Positions 51,963 to 60,743 are shown, counted from the stretch's first letter. The stretch is 64,000 nt of DNA from Streptomyces abikoensis (GCF_014648775.1 NZ_BMRT01000007.1:248001-312000); one strand, 5' to 3'. Translations and numbers: made by a program. The notes: generated from the letters alone by a model not told the origin.

Positions 51963-53240
51963 ATGCCCGCCATGCCCGCAGATCTCGCCGTCATCGGCCT
52001 CGGTCACCTCGGGCTCCCGCTCGCCCAGGCCGCCACCGCCGCCGCCATCCCCACCGTCGGCTACGACACCGACGCCCGCACCGTCGCCGAGCTCCGCGCC
52101 GGACGGCTGCCCCCGGAGGGCGCCGACGGCTTCACCGCGAGCCTGATCCGCCGCATGGTCTCCGCCGGCTTCCGCGCCACCACCGAGGACGCCGAGCTCG
52201 GCAGGGTCCGCACGGCCGTGATCTGCGCCCCCACCCGGCTGGGCGAGGACCGGGCACTCGACCTCGACGCCGTCGTCGCGGCGGCCCGCGCCCTCGCGGC
52301 CCGGCTCCGGCCGCACACCACCGTGATCCTGGAGTCCGCCGTCTACCCCGGCACCACCGAGGACCTGCTGCGCCCCATCCTGGAATCCGGCTCCGGGCTC
52401 CGCGCCGGCCAGGACTTCCACCTCGCCTACTCCCCCAGCCGCCTCGACCCCGGCAACCGCCGCCACGGCCTGGCCAACACCCCCAAGGTCATCGGCGGCC
52501 TCACCCCCGCCTGCACCGAGGCCGCCGCCGCCTTCTACGGGCGCATCTGCGAGAAGGTCGTCCGCGCGCGCGGCTGCCGCGAGGCCGAGGCGGTCAAGGT
52601 CCTGGAGACCAACTACCGGCACGTCAACATCGCGCTCGCCAACGAGATGGCCGTCTTCTGCCACGACATCGGCGTCGACCTCTGGGACGTCCTGCGCTGC
52701 GCGGAGACCAAGCCCTTCGGCTTCCAGGCGTTCCGCCCCGGCCCCGGCGTCGGCGGCCACGGCGTCCCCATCGACCCCAACTACCTCTCCTACAAGGGCC
52801 GCAGCCTCGGCTACCCGCTGCGCATGGTGGAGCTGGCACAGGAGGTCAACGGGCGGATGCCGCGCTACGTCATCCAGCGCTGCGCCACGCTCCTCAACGA
52901 GCACGGCAAATCCGCGCGCGGCGCCCGGATCCTGCTGCTGGGCGTCAGCTACAAGGCCGACATCGGCGACCAGGAGGGCTCACCGGCCCGCGAGATCGCC
53001 TCCCGGCTGATCGAGATGGGCGCCCTGCTCAGCTACCACGACCCCTACGCCGCCCAGTGGCGCGTCATGGGCCAGCCCGTGCCGCGCGCCGACTGCCTCT
53101 ACGAGGCCGCGGCCGCCGCCGATCTGACGGTGCTTCTCCAGCACCACCGCACGTACGACCTCCAGGGGCTCGCGGTCAAGGCCCAGCTGCTGCTGGACAC
53201 CCGGGGCGCGAGCCCCACCGGAGCGGCGCACCGGCTGTGA
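51963..53240 (+). CDS. Nucleotide-sugar dehydrogenase-like protein lacking the catalytic Cys
   Basis: A 425-residue member of the UDP-glucose/GDP-mannose dehydrogenase family. N-terminal Rossmann LAVIGLGHLGLPLAQAATAA, the middle YSPSRLDPGNRRHGLANTPK and NYRHVNIALANEMAVFCHDIG, and the C-terminal domain with LLLGVSYKADIGDQEGSPA. The family active site is GGHCIPxDP or GGSCFPKD; here it reads GGHGVPIDPNYLSYKG, with Gly267 where the thiohemiacetal-forming cysteine belongs, so a four-electron oxidation is doubtful. Start: ATG at 51963 with GGGAAGGA about 13 nt upstream, or ATG at 51972. Not in an obvious sugar cluster. Confidence 0.85.
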   Translation: MPAMPADLAVIGLGHLGLPLAQAATAAAIPTVGYDTDARTVAELRAGRLPPEGADGFTASLIRRMVSAGFRATTEDAELGRVRTAVICAPTRLGEDRALDLDAVVAAARALAARLRPHTTVILESAVYPGTTEDLLRPILESGSGLRAGQDFHLAYSPSRLDPGNRRHGLANTPKVIGGLTPACTEAAAAFYGRICEKVVRARGCREAEAVKVLETNYRHVNIALANEMAVFCHDIGVDLWDVLRCAETKPFGFQAFRPGPGVGGHGVPIDPNYLSYKGRSLGYPLRMVELAQEVNGRMPRYVIQRCATLLNEHGKSARGARILLLGVSYKADIGDQEGSPAREIASRLIEMGALLSYHDPYAAQWRVMGQPVPRADCLYEAAAAADLTVLLQHHRTYDLQGLAVKAQLLLDTRGASPTGAAHRL

Positions 53241-53282
53241 AACGCGCCCCGGCCGCAACACGCGCGCCGGGGCCGGGCGGGG

Positions 53283-54377
53283 CTACAGCCGGCCCGACAG
53301 CAGGCGTGGCTGGGCGTCCAGCACCGTGCGCATCGAGGCGAAGTTCTCCACGCAGCGGCCGGTGCCGACGGCGACGCAGTCGAGCGGCTCGTCCGCGACG
53401 AACACGGGGATGTCGAGCTCCCGGCTCAGCCGGACGTCCAGGCCGCGCAGCAGCGCGCCACCGCCGGTGAGCACGATGCCCCGTTCCATGATGTCGCCGG
53501 AGAGCTCCGGCGGGGTCTCGTCGAGCGTCTGGCGCACCGCCATCACGATGGCGTCCACCGGCTCGGCGAGCGCGTGGCGGATCTCGTCGGCCGTCAGCTC
53601 CAGCGTCTTGGGCAGACCGCTGACCTGGTCCCGGCCGCGCACCGTCAGCCGGTCGCCGGGGCGCAGCCCCTGGGTCTCCTCCGGGTCGCCGCCGCCCGCG
53701 TCCGCGTAGCCGGTCGGCGAGGCCGAACCGATGCTCAGCTTGATCTCCTCGGCGGTGCGCTCACCGATGGCGAGGGCGTACTCCTTCTTGACGTAGGAGA
53801 TGATCGCCGCGTCCATGGCGTCGCCCGCCGTGCGCACCGAGCGCGCGGTGACGATCCCGCCCAGCGAGATCACCGCGACCTCGGTGGTGCCGCCGCCGAT
53901 GTCGACGACCATGCAGCCGGTCGGCTCGCTGACCGGCAGCCCCGCGCCGATCGCGGCCGCCATGGGCTCCTCGACCAGGTGCACCTGCCGGGCACCGGCC
54001 TGCGACGCGGCCTCGATGACCGCCCGTCGCTCGACGCCCGTGATGCCCGAGGGCACGCACACCACGACGCGCGGGCGGGAGAAGCGGCGGTTGCCCATGA
54101 CCTTCTTGATGAAGTGCCGCATCATCCGCTCGGCTATCTCGAAGTCCGCGATGACGCCGTCCCGCATCGGGCGGATGGCGACGATGTTCGAGGGGGTACG
54201 GCCGATGGTCTCCTTGGCCTCGGAGCCGACCGACAGCACGCTGCCGTCCTCGGCGTTGACCGCGACGACCGAGGGTTCGTTGAGCACCACTCCCTTCCCC
54301 CGGACATACACCAGCGTGTTCGCGGTGCCGAGGTCGATACCCATGTCCCTGCCGCTGAACGACTTGCTTTGCGCCAT
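53283..54377 (-). CDS. MreB/Mbl-family actin-like protein
   Basis: A 364-residue actin-fold protein: GRDMGIDLGTANTLVYVRGKG (phosphate 1), IADFEIAERMMRHFIKKVMG, CVPSGITGVERRAVIEAA, MVVDIGGGTTEVAVISLGG (phosphate 2) and GIVLTGGGALLRGLDVRLSRE. Compared with typical MreB, residues around 225-240 hold an extra Gly/Asp/Glu-rich stretch (GGGDPEETQG) before RDQVSGLPKTLEL. MreB-type proteins organise cell-wall synthesis; Streptomyces use them mainly in sporulation. It is not in an mreBCD operon here: it sits alone between a sugar dehydrogenase and guaB3, with a terminator isolating it from guaB3. ATG at 54377. Confidence 0.9.
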   Translation of the reverse strand: MAQSKSFSGRDMGIDLGTANTLVYVRGKGVVLNEPSVVAVNAEDGSVLSVGSEAKETIGRTPSNIVAIRPMRDGVIADFEIAERMMRHFIKKVMGNRRFSRPRVVVCVPSGITGVERRAVIEAASQAGARQVHLVEEPMAAAIGAGLPVSEPTGCMVVDIGGGTTEVAVISLGGIVTARSVRTAGDAMDAAIISYVKKEYALAIGERTAEEIKLSIGSASPTGYADAGGGDPEETQGLRPGDRLTVRGRDQVSGLPKTLELTADEIRHALAEPVDAIVMAVRQTLDETPPELSGDIMERGIVLTGGGALLRGLDVRLSRELDIPVFVADEPLDCVAVGTGRCVENFASMRTVLDAQPRLLSGRL

Positions 54378-54442
54378 AAGTCGCCAGTATTCCCTACGAT
54401 CGAATGCTTATACGGCGCTGACGTCGGGGGCAGGCCATGCGA

Positions 54443-54485
54443 AAGGCCCGGCCCGCCGGGGAGAACCCCCAGCGGGCCGGGCCTT
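54443..54485 (-). terminator. Strong hairpin terminator of guaB3
   Basis: AAGGCCCGGCCCGC (54443-54456) pairs perfectly with GCGGGCCGGGCCTT (54472-54485), with additional G/C pairing in the loop and a short T-run on the reverse strand; 14 bp after the guaB3 stop. Confidence 0.85.
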
Positions 54486-54498
54486 GGAAGACGAAGCG

Positions 54499-55626
54499 TC
54501 AGCGCTTGTCGTGCTGCGACGGGGCGACCGTCACCTCGACGCGCTGGAACTCCTTGAGCTCGCTGTAGCCCGTGGTGGCCATCGCGCGGCGCAGCGCGCC
54601 GAAGAAGTTCATCGAGCCGTCCGGGGTGTGCGAGGGGCCGAGGAGGATCTCCTCGGTGGAACCCACGGTGCCCAGGTTCATGCGCTTGCCGCGCGGCACG
54701 TCCTCGTGGACGGCCTCCATGCCCCAGTGGAAGCCACGGCCGGGGGCGTCGGTGGCGCGGGCCAGCGGGGAGCCCATCATCACGGCGTCGGCACCGCAGG
54801 CGATGGCCTTCGGCAGGTCGCCGGACCAGCCCACGCCGCCGTCGGCGATGACGTGGACGTAGCGGCCGCCGGACTCGTCCATGTAGTCCCGGCGGGCGGC
54901 AGCCACGTCGGCCACGGCGGTGGCCATCGGGACCTGGATGCCCAGGACGTTGCGGGTGGTGTGCGCGGCGCCGCCGCCGAAGCCGACGAGGACACCGGCC
55001 GCGCCCGTGCGCATCAGGTGGAGGGCGGCGGTGTAGGTGGCGCAGCCACCGACGATCACCGGGACGTCGAGCTCGTAGATGAACTGCTTGAGGTTCAGCG
55101 GCTCGGCGGCGCCGGAGACGTGCTCGGCGGAGACGGTCGTGCCGCGGATCACGAAGATGTCCACGCCGGCGTCGACGACGGCCTTGGAGAACTGCGCGGT
55201 GCGCTGCGGGGAGAGCGCGGCGGCGGTCACGACACCGGAGTCGCGGACCTCCTTGATGCGCTGCCCGATCAGCTCCTCCTTGATCGGAGCGGCGTAGATC
55301 TCCTGGAGGCGCTTGGTCGCGGCGGTCTCGTCCAGCTCGGCGATCTCGGCGAGCAGCGGCTCCGGGTCCTCGTAGCGGGTCCACAGACCCTCGAGGTTGA
55401 GCACGCCCAGGCCGCCCAGCTCACCGATGCGGATGGCGGTCTCGGGCGAGACGACCGAGTCCATGGGGGCGGCCAGGAACGGCAGCTCGAAGCGGTAGGC
55501 GTCGATCTGCCAGGCGATCGAGACCTCCTTCGGGTCGCGGGTACGGCGACTCGGGACGACGGCGATGTCGTCGAACGCGTACGCCCGGCGGCCGCGCTTG
55601 CCGCGCCCGATCTCGATCTCAGTCAC
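54499..55626 (-). CDS. guaB3: GuaB3 family IMP dehydrogenase-related protein
   Basis: A 375-residue protein with the IMPDH TIM barrel but no CBS pair. Visible: MTEIEIGRGKRGRRAYAFDD start, FLAAPMDSVVSPETAIRIGE, IVGGCATYTAALHLMRTGAAG, and VADVAAARRDYMDESGG. At the place of the IMPDH loop cysteine (GPGSICTTR) it has GFGGGAAHTTR, a His instead of Cys, so it is unlikely to run the standard IMP oxidation. A cyanobacterial GuaB3 has been reported to act as GMP reductase, which may or may not apply here. Usually encoded next to guaB in actinomycetes, as here. Confidence 0.9.
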   Translation of the reverse strand: MTEIEIGRGKRGRRAYAFDDIAVVPSRRTRDPKEVSIAWQIDAYRFELPFLAAPMDSVVSPETAIRIGELGGLGVLNLEGLWTRYEDPEPLLAEIAELDETAATKRLQEIYAAPIKEELIGQRIKEVRDSGVVTAAALSPQRTAQFSKAVVDAGVDIFVIRGTTVSAEHVSGAAEPLNLKQFIYELDVPVIVGGCATYTAALHLMRTGAAGVLVGFGGGAAHTTRNVLGIQVPMATAVADVAAARRDYMDESGGRYVHVIADGGVGWSGDLPKAIACGADAVMMGSPLARATDAPGRGFHWGMEAVHEDVPRGKRMNLGTVGSTEEILLGPSHTPDGSMNFFGALRRAMATTGYSELKEFQRVEVTVAPSQHDKR

Positions 55627-55688
55627 GTGTGTGGCCCTTCACTTTCCTTGGCGCTCCGTCTGCCGCATACCAGTATCCCCGACGCGGC

Positions 55689-55719
55689 GGAGCCCGCGGC
55701 CTGAGCGGTCGCGGGCTCC
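55689..55719 (-). terminator. Hairpin terminator of guaB
   Basis: GGAGCCCGCG (55689-55698) pairs with CGCGGGCTCC (55710-55719), one more pair outside; between guaB stop (55748) and guaB3 start (55626). Confidence 0.75.
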
Positions 55720-55747
55720 GACGGACTTCTGTGCGAAGCTCCGACTA

Positions 55748-57250
55748 CTACCGACGGGAGTAGTTCGGCGCCTCCACCGTCATTTGAATGTCGTGCGGGT
55801 GGCTCTCCTTGAGGCCCGCGGACGTGATCCGCACGAAGCGGCCCTTGTCCTTGAGCTCCTGGATGTCGGCCGAGCCGACGTAGCCCATGGAGGCGCGCAG
55901 GCCGCCGACGAGCTGGTGGGCGACCGAGGACAGCGGGCCGCGGTAGGGCACCTGGCCCTCGATGCCCTCGGGCACCAGCTTGTCCTCGGAGAGGACGTTG
56001 TCCTGGAAGTAGCGGTCCTTGGAGAAGGAACGCGCCTGGCCGCGGGACTGCATGGCGCCCAGCGAGCCCATGCCGCGGTAGGACTTGAACTGCTTGCCGT
56101 TGATGAAGACCATCTCGCCCGGCGACTCCTCGCAGCCCGCGAGCAGCGAGCCGAGCATCACCGTGTCGGCGCCGGCGGCGATGGCCTTGGCGATGTCGCC
56201 CGAGTACTGCAGGCCGCCGTCGCCGATCAGCGGGACGCCCGCCGCGTGGCACGCCTGGGCGGCCTCGTAGATCGCGGTGACCTGCGGGACGCCGATGCCG
56301 GCGACGACGCGGGTGGTGCAGATCGAGCCCGGGCCGACACCGACCTTGACGCCGTCCACGCCCGCGTCGATCAGGGCCTGGGCGCCGTCACGGGTGGCGA
56401 CGTTGCCACCGACGACATCGACGCTGATGTTGGACTTGATCTTGGCGATCATGTCGAGGATGCCCCGGCTGTGGCCGTGGGCGCTGTCGACGACCAGGAA
56501 GTCCGCGCCGGCCTCGACGAGCGCCTGGGCGCGCTCGAAGGCCTCGGCGCCGACGCCCACCGCGGCGCCGACGACCAGGCGGCCCTCGGCGTCCTTGGCG
56601 GCGTTCGGGTACTTCTCGGCCTTGACGAAGTCCTTGACCGTGATAAGGCCCTTGAGCACACCGGCGTCGTCCACCAGCGGCAGCTTCTCGATCTTGTGGC
56701 GGCGCAGCAGCTCGATGGCGTCCTCGCCGGAGATGCCCACCTTGCCGGTGACCAGCGGCATCGGGGTCATGACCTCGCGCACCGCGCGGCCGCGGTCCAT
56801 CTCGAAGGCCATGTCACGGTTGGTGACGATGCCCAGGAGCTTGCCCGACGGGTCGGTGACCGGCACACCGCTGATGCGGAAGCGGGCGCACAGCGCGTCG
56901 GCCTCGGCCAGCGTGGCGTCCGGGCGGACGGTGATCGGGTCGGAGACCATGCCGGACTCCGAGCGCTTGACGAGGTCGACCTGGTTGGCCTGGTCCTCGA
57001 TCGAGAGGTTGCGGTGGAGCACGCCCGCGCCGCCCTGGCGGGCCATGGCGATGGCCATGCGCGCCTCGGTCACCTTGTCCATGGCGGCGGACAGCAGCGG
57101 GATGTTCACACGTACGTTGCGCGAGACCCGGGAGGCGGTGCTCACGCCGTTCGGCAGGACCTCGGAGGCGCCCGGCAGCAGCAGGACGTCGTCATATGTC
57201 AGACCGAGCATCGCGAATTTCCCGGGCATTCCGTCGACGTTGTCAGTCAT
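55748..57250 (-). CDS. guaB: IMP dehydrogenase
   Basis: A 500-residue enzyme converting IMP to XMP with NAD+, the committed step of GMP synthesis. It has the catalytic barrel with loop GVGPGSICTTRVVAGIGVP (Cys311 is the nucleophile), two CBS domains inserted at about 100-215 (SDPITVRPDATLAEADALC, TPMPLVTGKVGISGEDAIE), and flap residues SYRGMGSLGAMQ. ATG at 57250 with GGAAGGTGT. All key residues appear present, and it is a normal housekeeping copy. Confidence 0.95.
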   Translation of the reverse strand: MTDNVDGMPGKFAMLGLTYDDVLLLPGASEVLPNGVSTASRVSRNVRVNIPLLSAAMDKVTEARMAIAMARQGGAGVLHRNLSIEDQANQVDLVKRSESGMVSDPITVRPDATLAEADALCARFRISGVPVTDPSGKLLGIVTNRDMAFEMDRGRAVREVMTPMPLVTGKVGISGEDAIELLRRHKIEKLPLVDDAGVLKGLITVKDFVKAEKYPNAAKDAEGRLVVGAAVGVGAEAFERAQALVEAGADFLVVDSAHGHSRGILDMIAKIKSNISVDVVGGNVATRDGAQALIDAGVDGVKVGVGPGSICTTRVVAGIGVPQVTAIYEAAQACHAAGVPLIGDGGLQYSGDIAKAIAAGADTVMLGSLLAGCEESPGEMVFINGKQFKSYRGMGSLGAMQSRGQARSFSKDRYFQDNVLSEDKLVPEGIEGQVPYRGPLSSVAHQLVGGLRASMGYVGSADIQELKDKGRFVRITSAGLKESHPHDIQMTVEAPNYSRR

Positions 57251-57383
57251 GACACCTTCCCAAATGGTCTTGCCCCAGCGAGGACTACCATGCTAACGGC
57301 CGTGGCGGGTGTCCCATTCCACGAGCTCTGAGGCTCGCGTCACTTGGATTTTCCTACGAGAACACCCGCGACACGCCTCGCTC

Positions 57384-57959
57384 CTACTGTTCGGCGAGCG
57401 CCCTGAGCCTGCTGAGCGCACGGTGCTGGGCGACCCGGACGGCGCCGGGTGACATTCCCAGCATCTGCCCGGTCTCCTCGGCGGTCAGTCCGACGGCGAC
57501 GCGCAGCAGCACGAGCTCGCGCTGGTTCTCCGGGAGGTTGGCGAGCAGCTTCTTCGCCCACTCGGCATCGCTGCTGAGCAGTGCCCGCTCCTCGGGCCCG
57601 AGCGAGTCGTCGGGCTGTTCCGGCATCTCGTCGGAGGGCACCGCCGTGCTGCCGGGATGGCGCATGGCGGCGCGCTGGAGGTCGGCGACCTTGTGCGCGG
57701 CGATGGCCACGACGAAGGCCTCGAAGGGGCGCCCGGTGTCGCGGTAGCGCGGCAGGGCGCACAGGACGGCGAGACAGACCTCCTGGGCGAGGTCGTCCAC
57801 GAAGTGCCGGGCGTCGCCCGGCAGCCGCGAGAGGCGCGTACGGCAGTAGCGCAGGGCGAGGGGGTGCACCAGGGCGAGCAGATCGTGGGTGGCCTGCCGG
57901 TCGCCCTCCACCGCACGGGCCACGAGCGCGCCAATGGCGGTGGTGTCGTCGTCGCGCAT
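57384..57959 (-). CDS. shbA: ECF-type sigma factor ShbA
   Basis: A 191-residue sigma-70 family factor. Region 2: LVHPLALRYCRTRLSRLPGD and FVDDLAQEVCLAVL; region 4: NLPENQRELVLLRVAVGLTAEE, SPGAVRVAQHRALSRLRALAE. In Streptomyces, the conserved ECF factor encoded beside bldM and guaB directs transcription of hrdB, the principal sigma gene. Position and sequence fit that protein. Start taken as the ATG at 57959; an in-frame ATG at 58016 would add 19 His/Gly/Pro-rich residues, and neither has a strong ribosome-binding site. Confidence 0.85.
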   Translation of the reverse strand: MRDDDTTAIGALVARAVEGDRQATHDLLALVHPLALRYCRTRLSRLPGDARHFVDDLAQEVCLAVLCALPRYRDTGRPFEAFVVAIAAHKVADLQRAAMRHPGSTAVPSDEMPEQPDDSLGPEERALLSSDAEWAKKLLANLPENQRELVLLRVAVGLTAEETGQMLGMSPGAVRVAQHRALSRLRALAEQ

Positions 57960-58349
57960 CGGTCCATGGTGCCCCGGCGCCGGATGCTCCGTGGCACCGC
58001 CCTCGTGGTTGTGCATCGAACCGTTACGCGTCGGTGTCCTCGCACTCACGTCTAGCGCCTCCCCCTTTCGGGTATGCCCGCCCCAGCACTCACGACTCCA
58101 CCGATAGCTTGCACCCGTGCCGTGCGGCACGTGGCAGGGCTTGTCCGTCATGAGGTCTCTTCTGGCCGAGCGAGAAACCTCGGCCTCCGCCGGGGAGGAG
58201 TCACACCTCAAGGATGCGGCATCCCTCGAGGTTTCGGCGTCGGGCCGGTGGGGCGGCGAGGACGCGGTGCGCGCCACGGGGGTCGCGGTGGGCACCACCC
58301 GCCGGGGTGGCGCGCACCGTGACCTCGAGACGCCGCGCGCCACACCGCC
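57960..58349. other. 390-bp gap between shbA and bldM
   Basis: No gene seen. A compact inverted repeat CGTGCCG-TG-CGGCACG lies at 58116-58131, about 157 bp upstream of shbA, and could be a protein-binding site. The bldM transcript must end near 58200-58340; GC-rich hairpins are possible there but not clear. Confidence 0.5.
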
Positions 58350-58961
58350 TCAGCGGACCAGGCCCCAGCGGAAGCCGAGGGCCACCGCGTGCGCCCGGTC
58401 CGAGGCGCCCAGCTTCTTGAACAGCCGTCGCGCGTGGGTCTTCACCGTGTCCTCGGAGAGGAAGAGCTCGCGGCCGATCTCCGCGTTGGAGCGGCCGTGG
58501 CTCATGCCCTCCAGCACCTGGATCTCCCGCGCGGTGAGGGTGGGCGCGGCGCCCATCTCGGCCGAGCGCAGCCGCCGGGGGGCGAGCCGCCAGGTGGGGT
58601 CGGCGAGCGCCTGGGTCACGGTGGCGCGCAGCTCGGCGCGCGAGGCGTCCTTGTGCAGATAGCCGCGCGCTCCGGCGGCGACCGCCAGTGCGACCCCGTC
58701 GAGGTCCTCGGCGACCGTGAGCATGATGATGCGCGCGCCGGGATCGGCGGAGAGCAGCCGGCGCACTGTCTCCACACCGCCGAGTCCGGGCATGCGTACG
58801 TCCATGAGAATGAGGTCCGAACGATCGGCGCCCCAGCGGCGGAGGACTTCCTCGCCGTTGGCCGCCGTGGTCACGCGCTCGACGCCGGGCACGGTCGCCA
58901 CCGCGCGACGGAGCGCTTCTCGGGCAAGCGGGGAGTCGTCGCAGACGAGGACGGATGTCAT
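58350..58961 (-). CDS. bldM: Response regulator BldM
   Basis: A 203-residue NarL/LuxR-type regulator: receiver domain with ILMDVRMPGLGG (Asp54 at the phosphorylation site), then C-terminal HTH APTLTAREIQVLEGMSHG and LSEDTVKTHARRLFKKLGAS. BldM is required for aerial hyphae and sporulation and acts as homodimer or heterodimer with WhiI; it is considered an atypical regulator that works without phosphorylation. ATG at 58961 has GGAGGG upstream. A promoter matching the sigma-BldN consensus lies at 59095-59122, as known for bldM. whiD is divergent. Confidence 0.95.
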   Translation of the reverse strand: MTSVLVCDDSPLAREALRRAVATVPGVERVTTAANGEEVLRRWGADRSDLILMDVRMPGLGGVETVRRLLSADPGARIIMLTVAEDLDGVALAVAAGARGYLHKDASRAELRATVTQALADPTWRLAPRRLRSAEMGAAPTLTAREIQVLEGMSHGRSNAEIGRELFLSEDTVKTHARRLFKKLGASDRAHAVALGFRWGLVR

Positions 58962-59368
58962 GGCCGCCCTCCGCAGCTGATGCGCGTCACCTTGAGCCTC
59001 CAGAGGCTGGTACTGGTCGTCACCTTGCGCGGTCGACGGCACCCGGGCCCTGCCACCCGCCCGACTGCTTCATGCGTCAACCGCCTCCGCACTCTCAACG
59101 ACGGTCACCCGAAAGAGTTACGGGCTTGGTCGGCCGTGTTCGGCACTCTACGTGAGGGCGCGGACACGGAGCAGGGCGCACGGGGGGCGCCCGCTCCATC
59201 GGCCAAGCTATGCCCCATTTGCCCAGTCGGACCCGCATTTCTTCCCATTTACCGGTGTCTGTGGCTAGATTCAGCAATGAGTCATATTTTCATCTGCTCA
59301 CACGACAGTCACGACAGATGTACGGGCACGGGCACTGCATCGGACAGATCGTTTCGAGGGGATAAGCA
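58962..59368. other. Divergent bldM-whiD control region
   Basis: 407 bp with no gene. Besides the sigma-BldN-type promoter for bldM (59095-59122), the whiD side contains an AT-richer stretch (59230-59300) and GTTTCGAGGGGATAAG just before the start, in which GAGGGG is the ribosome-binding site of whiD. Confidence 0.6.
59095..59122 (-). promoter_or_regulatory. Sigma-BldN-type promoter of bldM
   Basis: On the reverse strand CGTAAC (59122-59117) and CGTTGA (59100-59095) are separated by exactly 16 bp, matching the sigma-BldN consensus as I remember it (CGTAAC-N16-CGTTGA). The start point would be near 59088, giving a leader of about 125 nt before the bldM ATG. No such pair was seen elsewhere in the window. 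Confidence 0.8.
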
Positions 59369-59695
59369 ATGGCAGATTTCTCCCGCCTTCCCGGTCCCAA
59401 CGCCGACCTGTGGGACTGGCAGCTCCTGGCGGCGTGTCGAGGGGTCGACAGCTCGTTGTTCTTCCACCCCGAGGGCGAACGCGGCGCGGCGCGCAGCGCC
59501 CGGGAAACCTCCGCGAAGGAGGTGTGCATGCGCTGTCCCGTACGCGCCGAGTGCGCGGCGCACGCGCTGGCGGTGCGGGAGCCCTACGGCGTCTGGGGCG
59601 GGCTGACCGAGGACGAGCGCGAGGAGCTCATGGGGCGCGCGAGGCACCGGCCCATCTCGGCGAGCGGCGCGGGCGCGGGCGCGATGACCGCGTGA
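59369..59695 (+). CDS. whiD: WhiB-family iron-sulfur protein WhiD
   Basis: A 108-residue protein. Start MADFSRLPGPNADLWDWQLL, the four cluster-binding cysteines at 23, 53, 56 and 62 (AAC, and CMRCPVRAEC), then PYGVWGGLTEDEREEL, the G[VI]WGG turn of WhiB-like proteins. WhiD holds a [4Fe-4S] cluster, binds the principal sigma factor and is required for late sporulation. The sequence agrees with S. coelicolor WhiD along nearly its whole length as I recall it. GAGGGG ribosome-binding site. All ligands present. Confidence 0.95.
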   Translation: MADFSRLPGPNADLWDWQLLAACRGVDSSLFFHPEGERGAARSARETSAKEVCMRCPVRAECAAHALAVREPYGVWGGLTEDEREELMGRARHRPISASGAGAGAMTA

Positions 59696-59819
59696 GCGCC
59701 CCGGCCGCTCCACCGCCCGCCCCCGGGGCCGGCGGCCGCCCCCGCACGTACGCCCCCCGAACCCGCCGCGCCGGCACCCACGCCCGACGGCCGGACGTCC
59801 GCGCCCGGCGTCGGAGGGG

Positions 59820-60743
59820 TCAGCGGGCCGCGGCCGCCGTGAGGCGGTCGAGCATCGCCCCGACCGCCGGGACCCTGGCCAGGTCCGGGAGGGTGAGGGC
59901 GACGATCTCCCGGTGCACCACCGGCTCCACCGGCACCGTCCGCGCGCCCTTGGGCCGCAGCGACTCCAGCGCCAGCTCGGGCATGACCGCGACCCCGAGA
60001 CCGGCCCCGACCAGTCCGAAGACCGCCGGGTAGTCGTCCGTCGCGAAGTCGATGCGCGGCGTGAAGCCCGCGCTCTCGCACACCTCCACCAGATGCCGCC
60101 GGCAGCGCGGGCAGCCCGCGATCCACGGCTCCCGCTCCAGCTCGGCGATCCCGATCCGCTCCGCCCCGGCCAGCCGGTGCCCCTCGGGCACCACGCCGAT
60201 GAGGCGGTCGGTCAGCAGCGGCCGGACGACCAGGTCGTCCCACTCCGCGCCGGCCGCCGGGTCCGCGCCGCGCACGTCGGGGTAGCGGAAGGCGAGCGCG
60301 ATCTCGCAGTCGCCCTCGCGGAGCATCTCCACCGAGCGCGGCGGCTCCGCCTCGACGAGGGAGATCTGGGTGCCCGGGTGGGCGGCGCGCATCTCGGCGA
60401 GCGCGGTGGGCACGAGCGTGGAGCTGCCGCTGGGGAAGGACACCAGCCGCACCCGGCCGGCCCGCAGTCCGGCGATGGCCGCGATCTCCTCCTCGGCGGC
60501 CGTCAGCCCGGCCAGGATCCCCGTGGCGTGGCGGACCAGCGCCTCGCCCGCCTCGGTCAGCCGCATCTCCCGGCCCGTCCGGACCAGCAGGGGCGTGCGC
60601 GCCGACTGCTCCAGGGCCTTCATCTGCTGGCTGACGGCGGGCTGGGTGCAGCCGAGCTCCCGGGCCGCGGCCGAGAACGAACCGGTGGCGGCCACCGCGC
60701 GCAGCACCCTCAGATGACGTGCCTCGATCATAGAACCGAGCAT
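59820..60743 (-). CDS. LysR family transcriptional regulator
   Basis: A 307-residue LysR-type regulator: winged HTH at about 5-65 (EARHLRVLRAVAATGSFSAA, LGCTQPAVSQQMKALEQSAR), then a type-2 periplasmic-binding-like effector domain from about 90 (RVRLVSFPSGSSTLVPTALA). ATG at 60743 (AAGGG 7 nt upstream) gives an N-terminus of four extra residues before MIEARHL; the ATG at 60731 is the alternative. It is divergent from the MOSC gene across 68 bp and probably controls it. Effector unknown. Confidence 0.9.
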   Translation of the reverse strand: MLGSMIEARHLRVLRAVAATGSFSAAARELGCTQPAVSQQMKALEQSARTPLLVRTGREMRLTEAGEALVRHATGILAGLTAAEEEIAAIAGLRAGRVRLVSFPSGSSTLVPTALAEMRAAHPGTQISLVEAEPPRSVEMLREGDCEIALAFRYPDVRGADPAAGAEWDDLVVRPLLTDRLIGVVPEGHRLAGAERIGIAELEREPWIAGCPRCRRHLVEVCESAGFTPRIDFATDDYPAVFGLVGAGLGVAVMPELALESLRPKGARTVPVEPVVHREIVALTLPDLARVPAVGAMLDRLTAAAAR

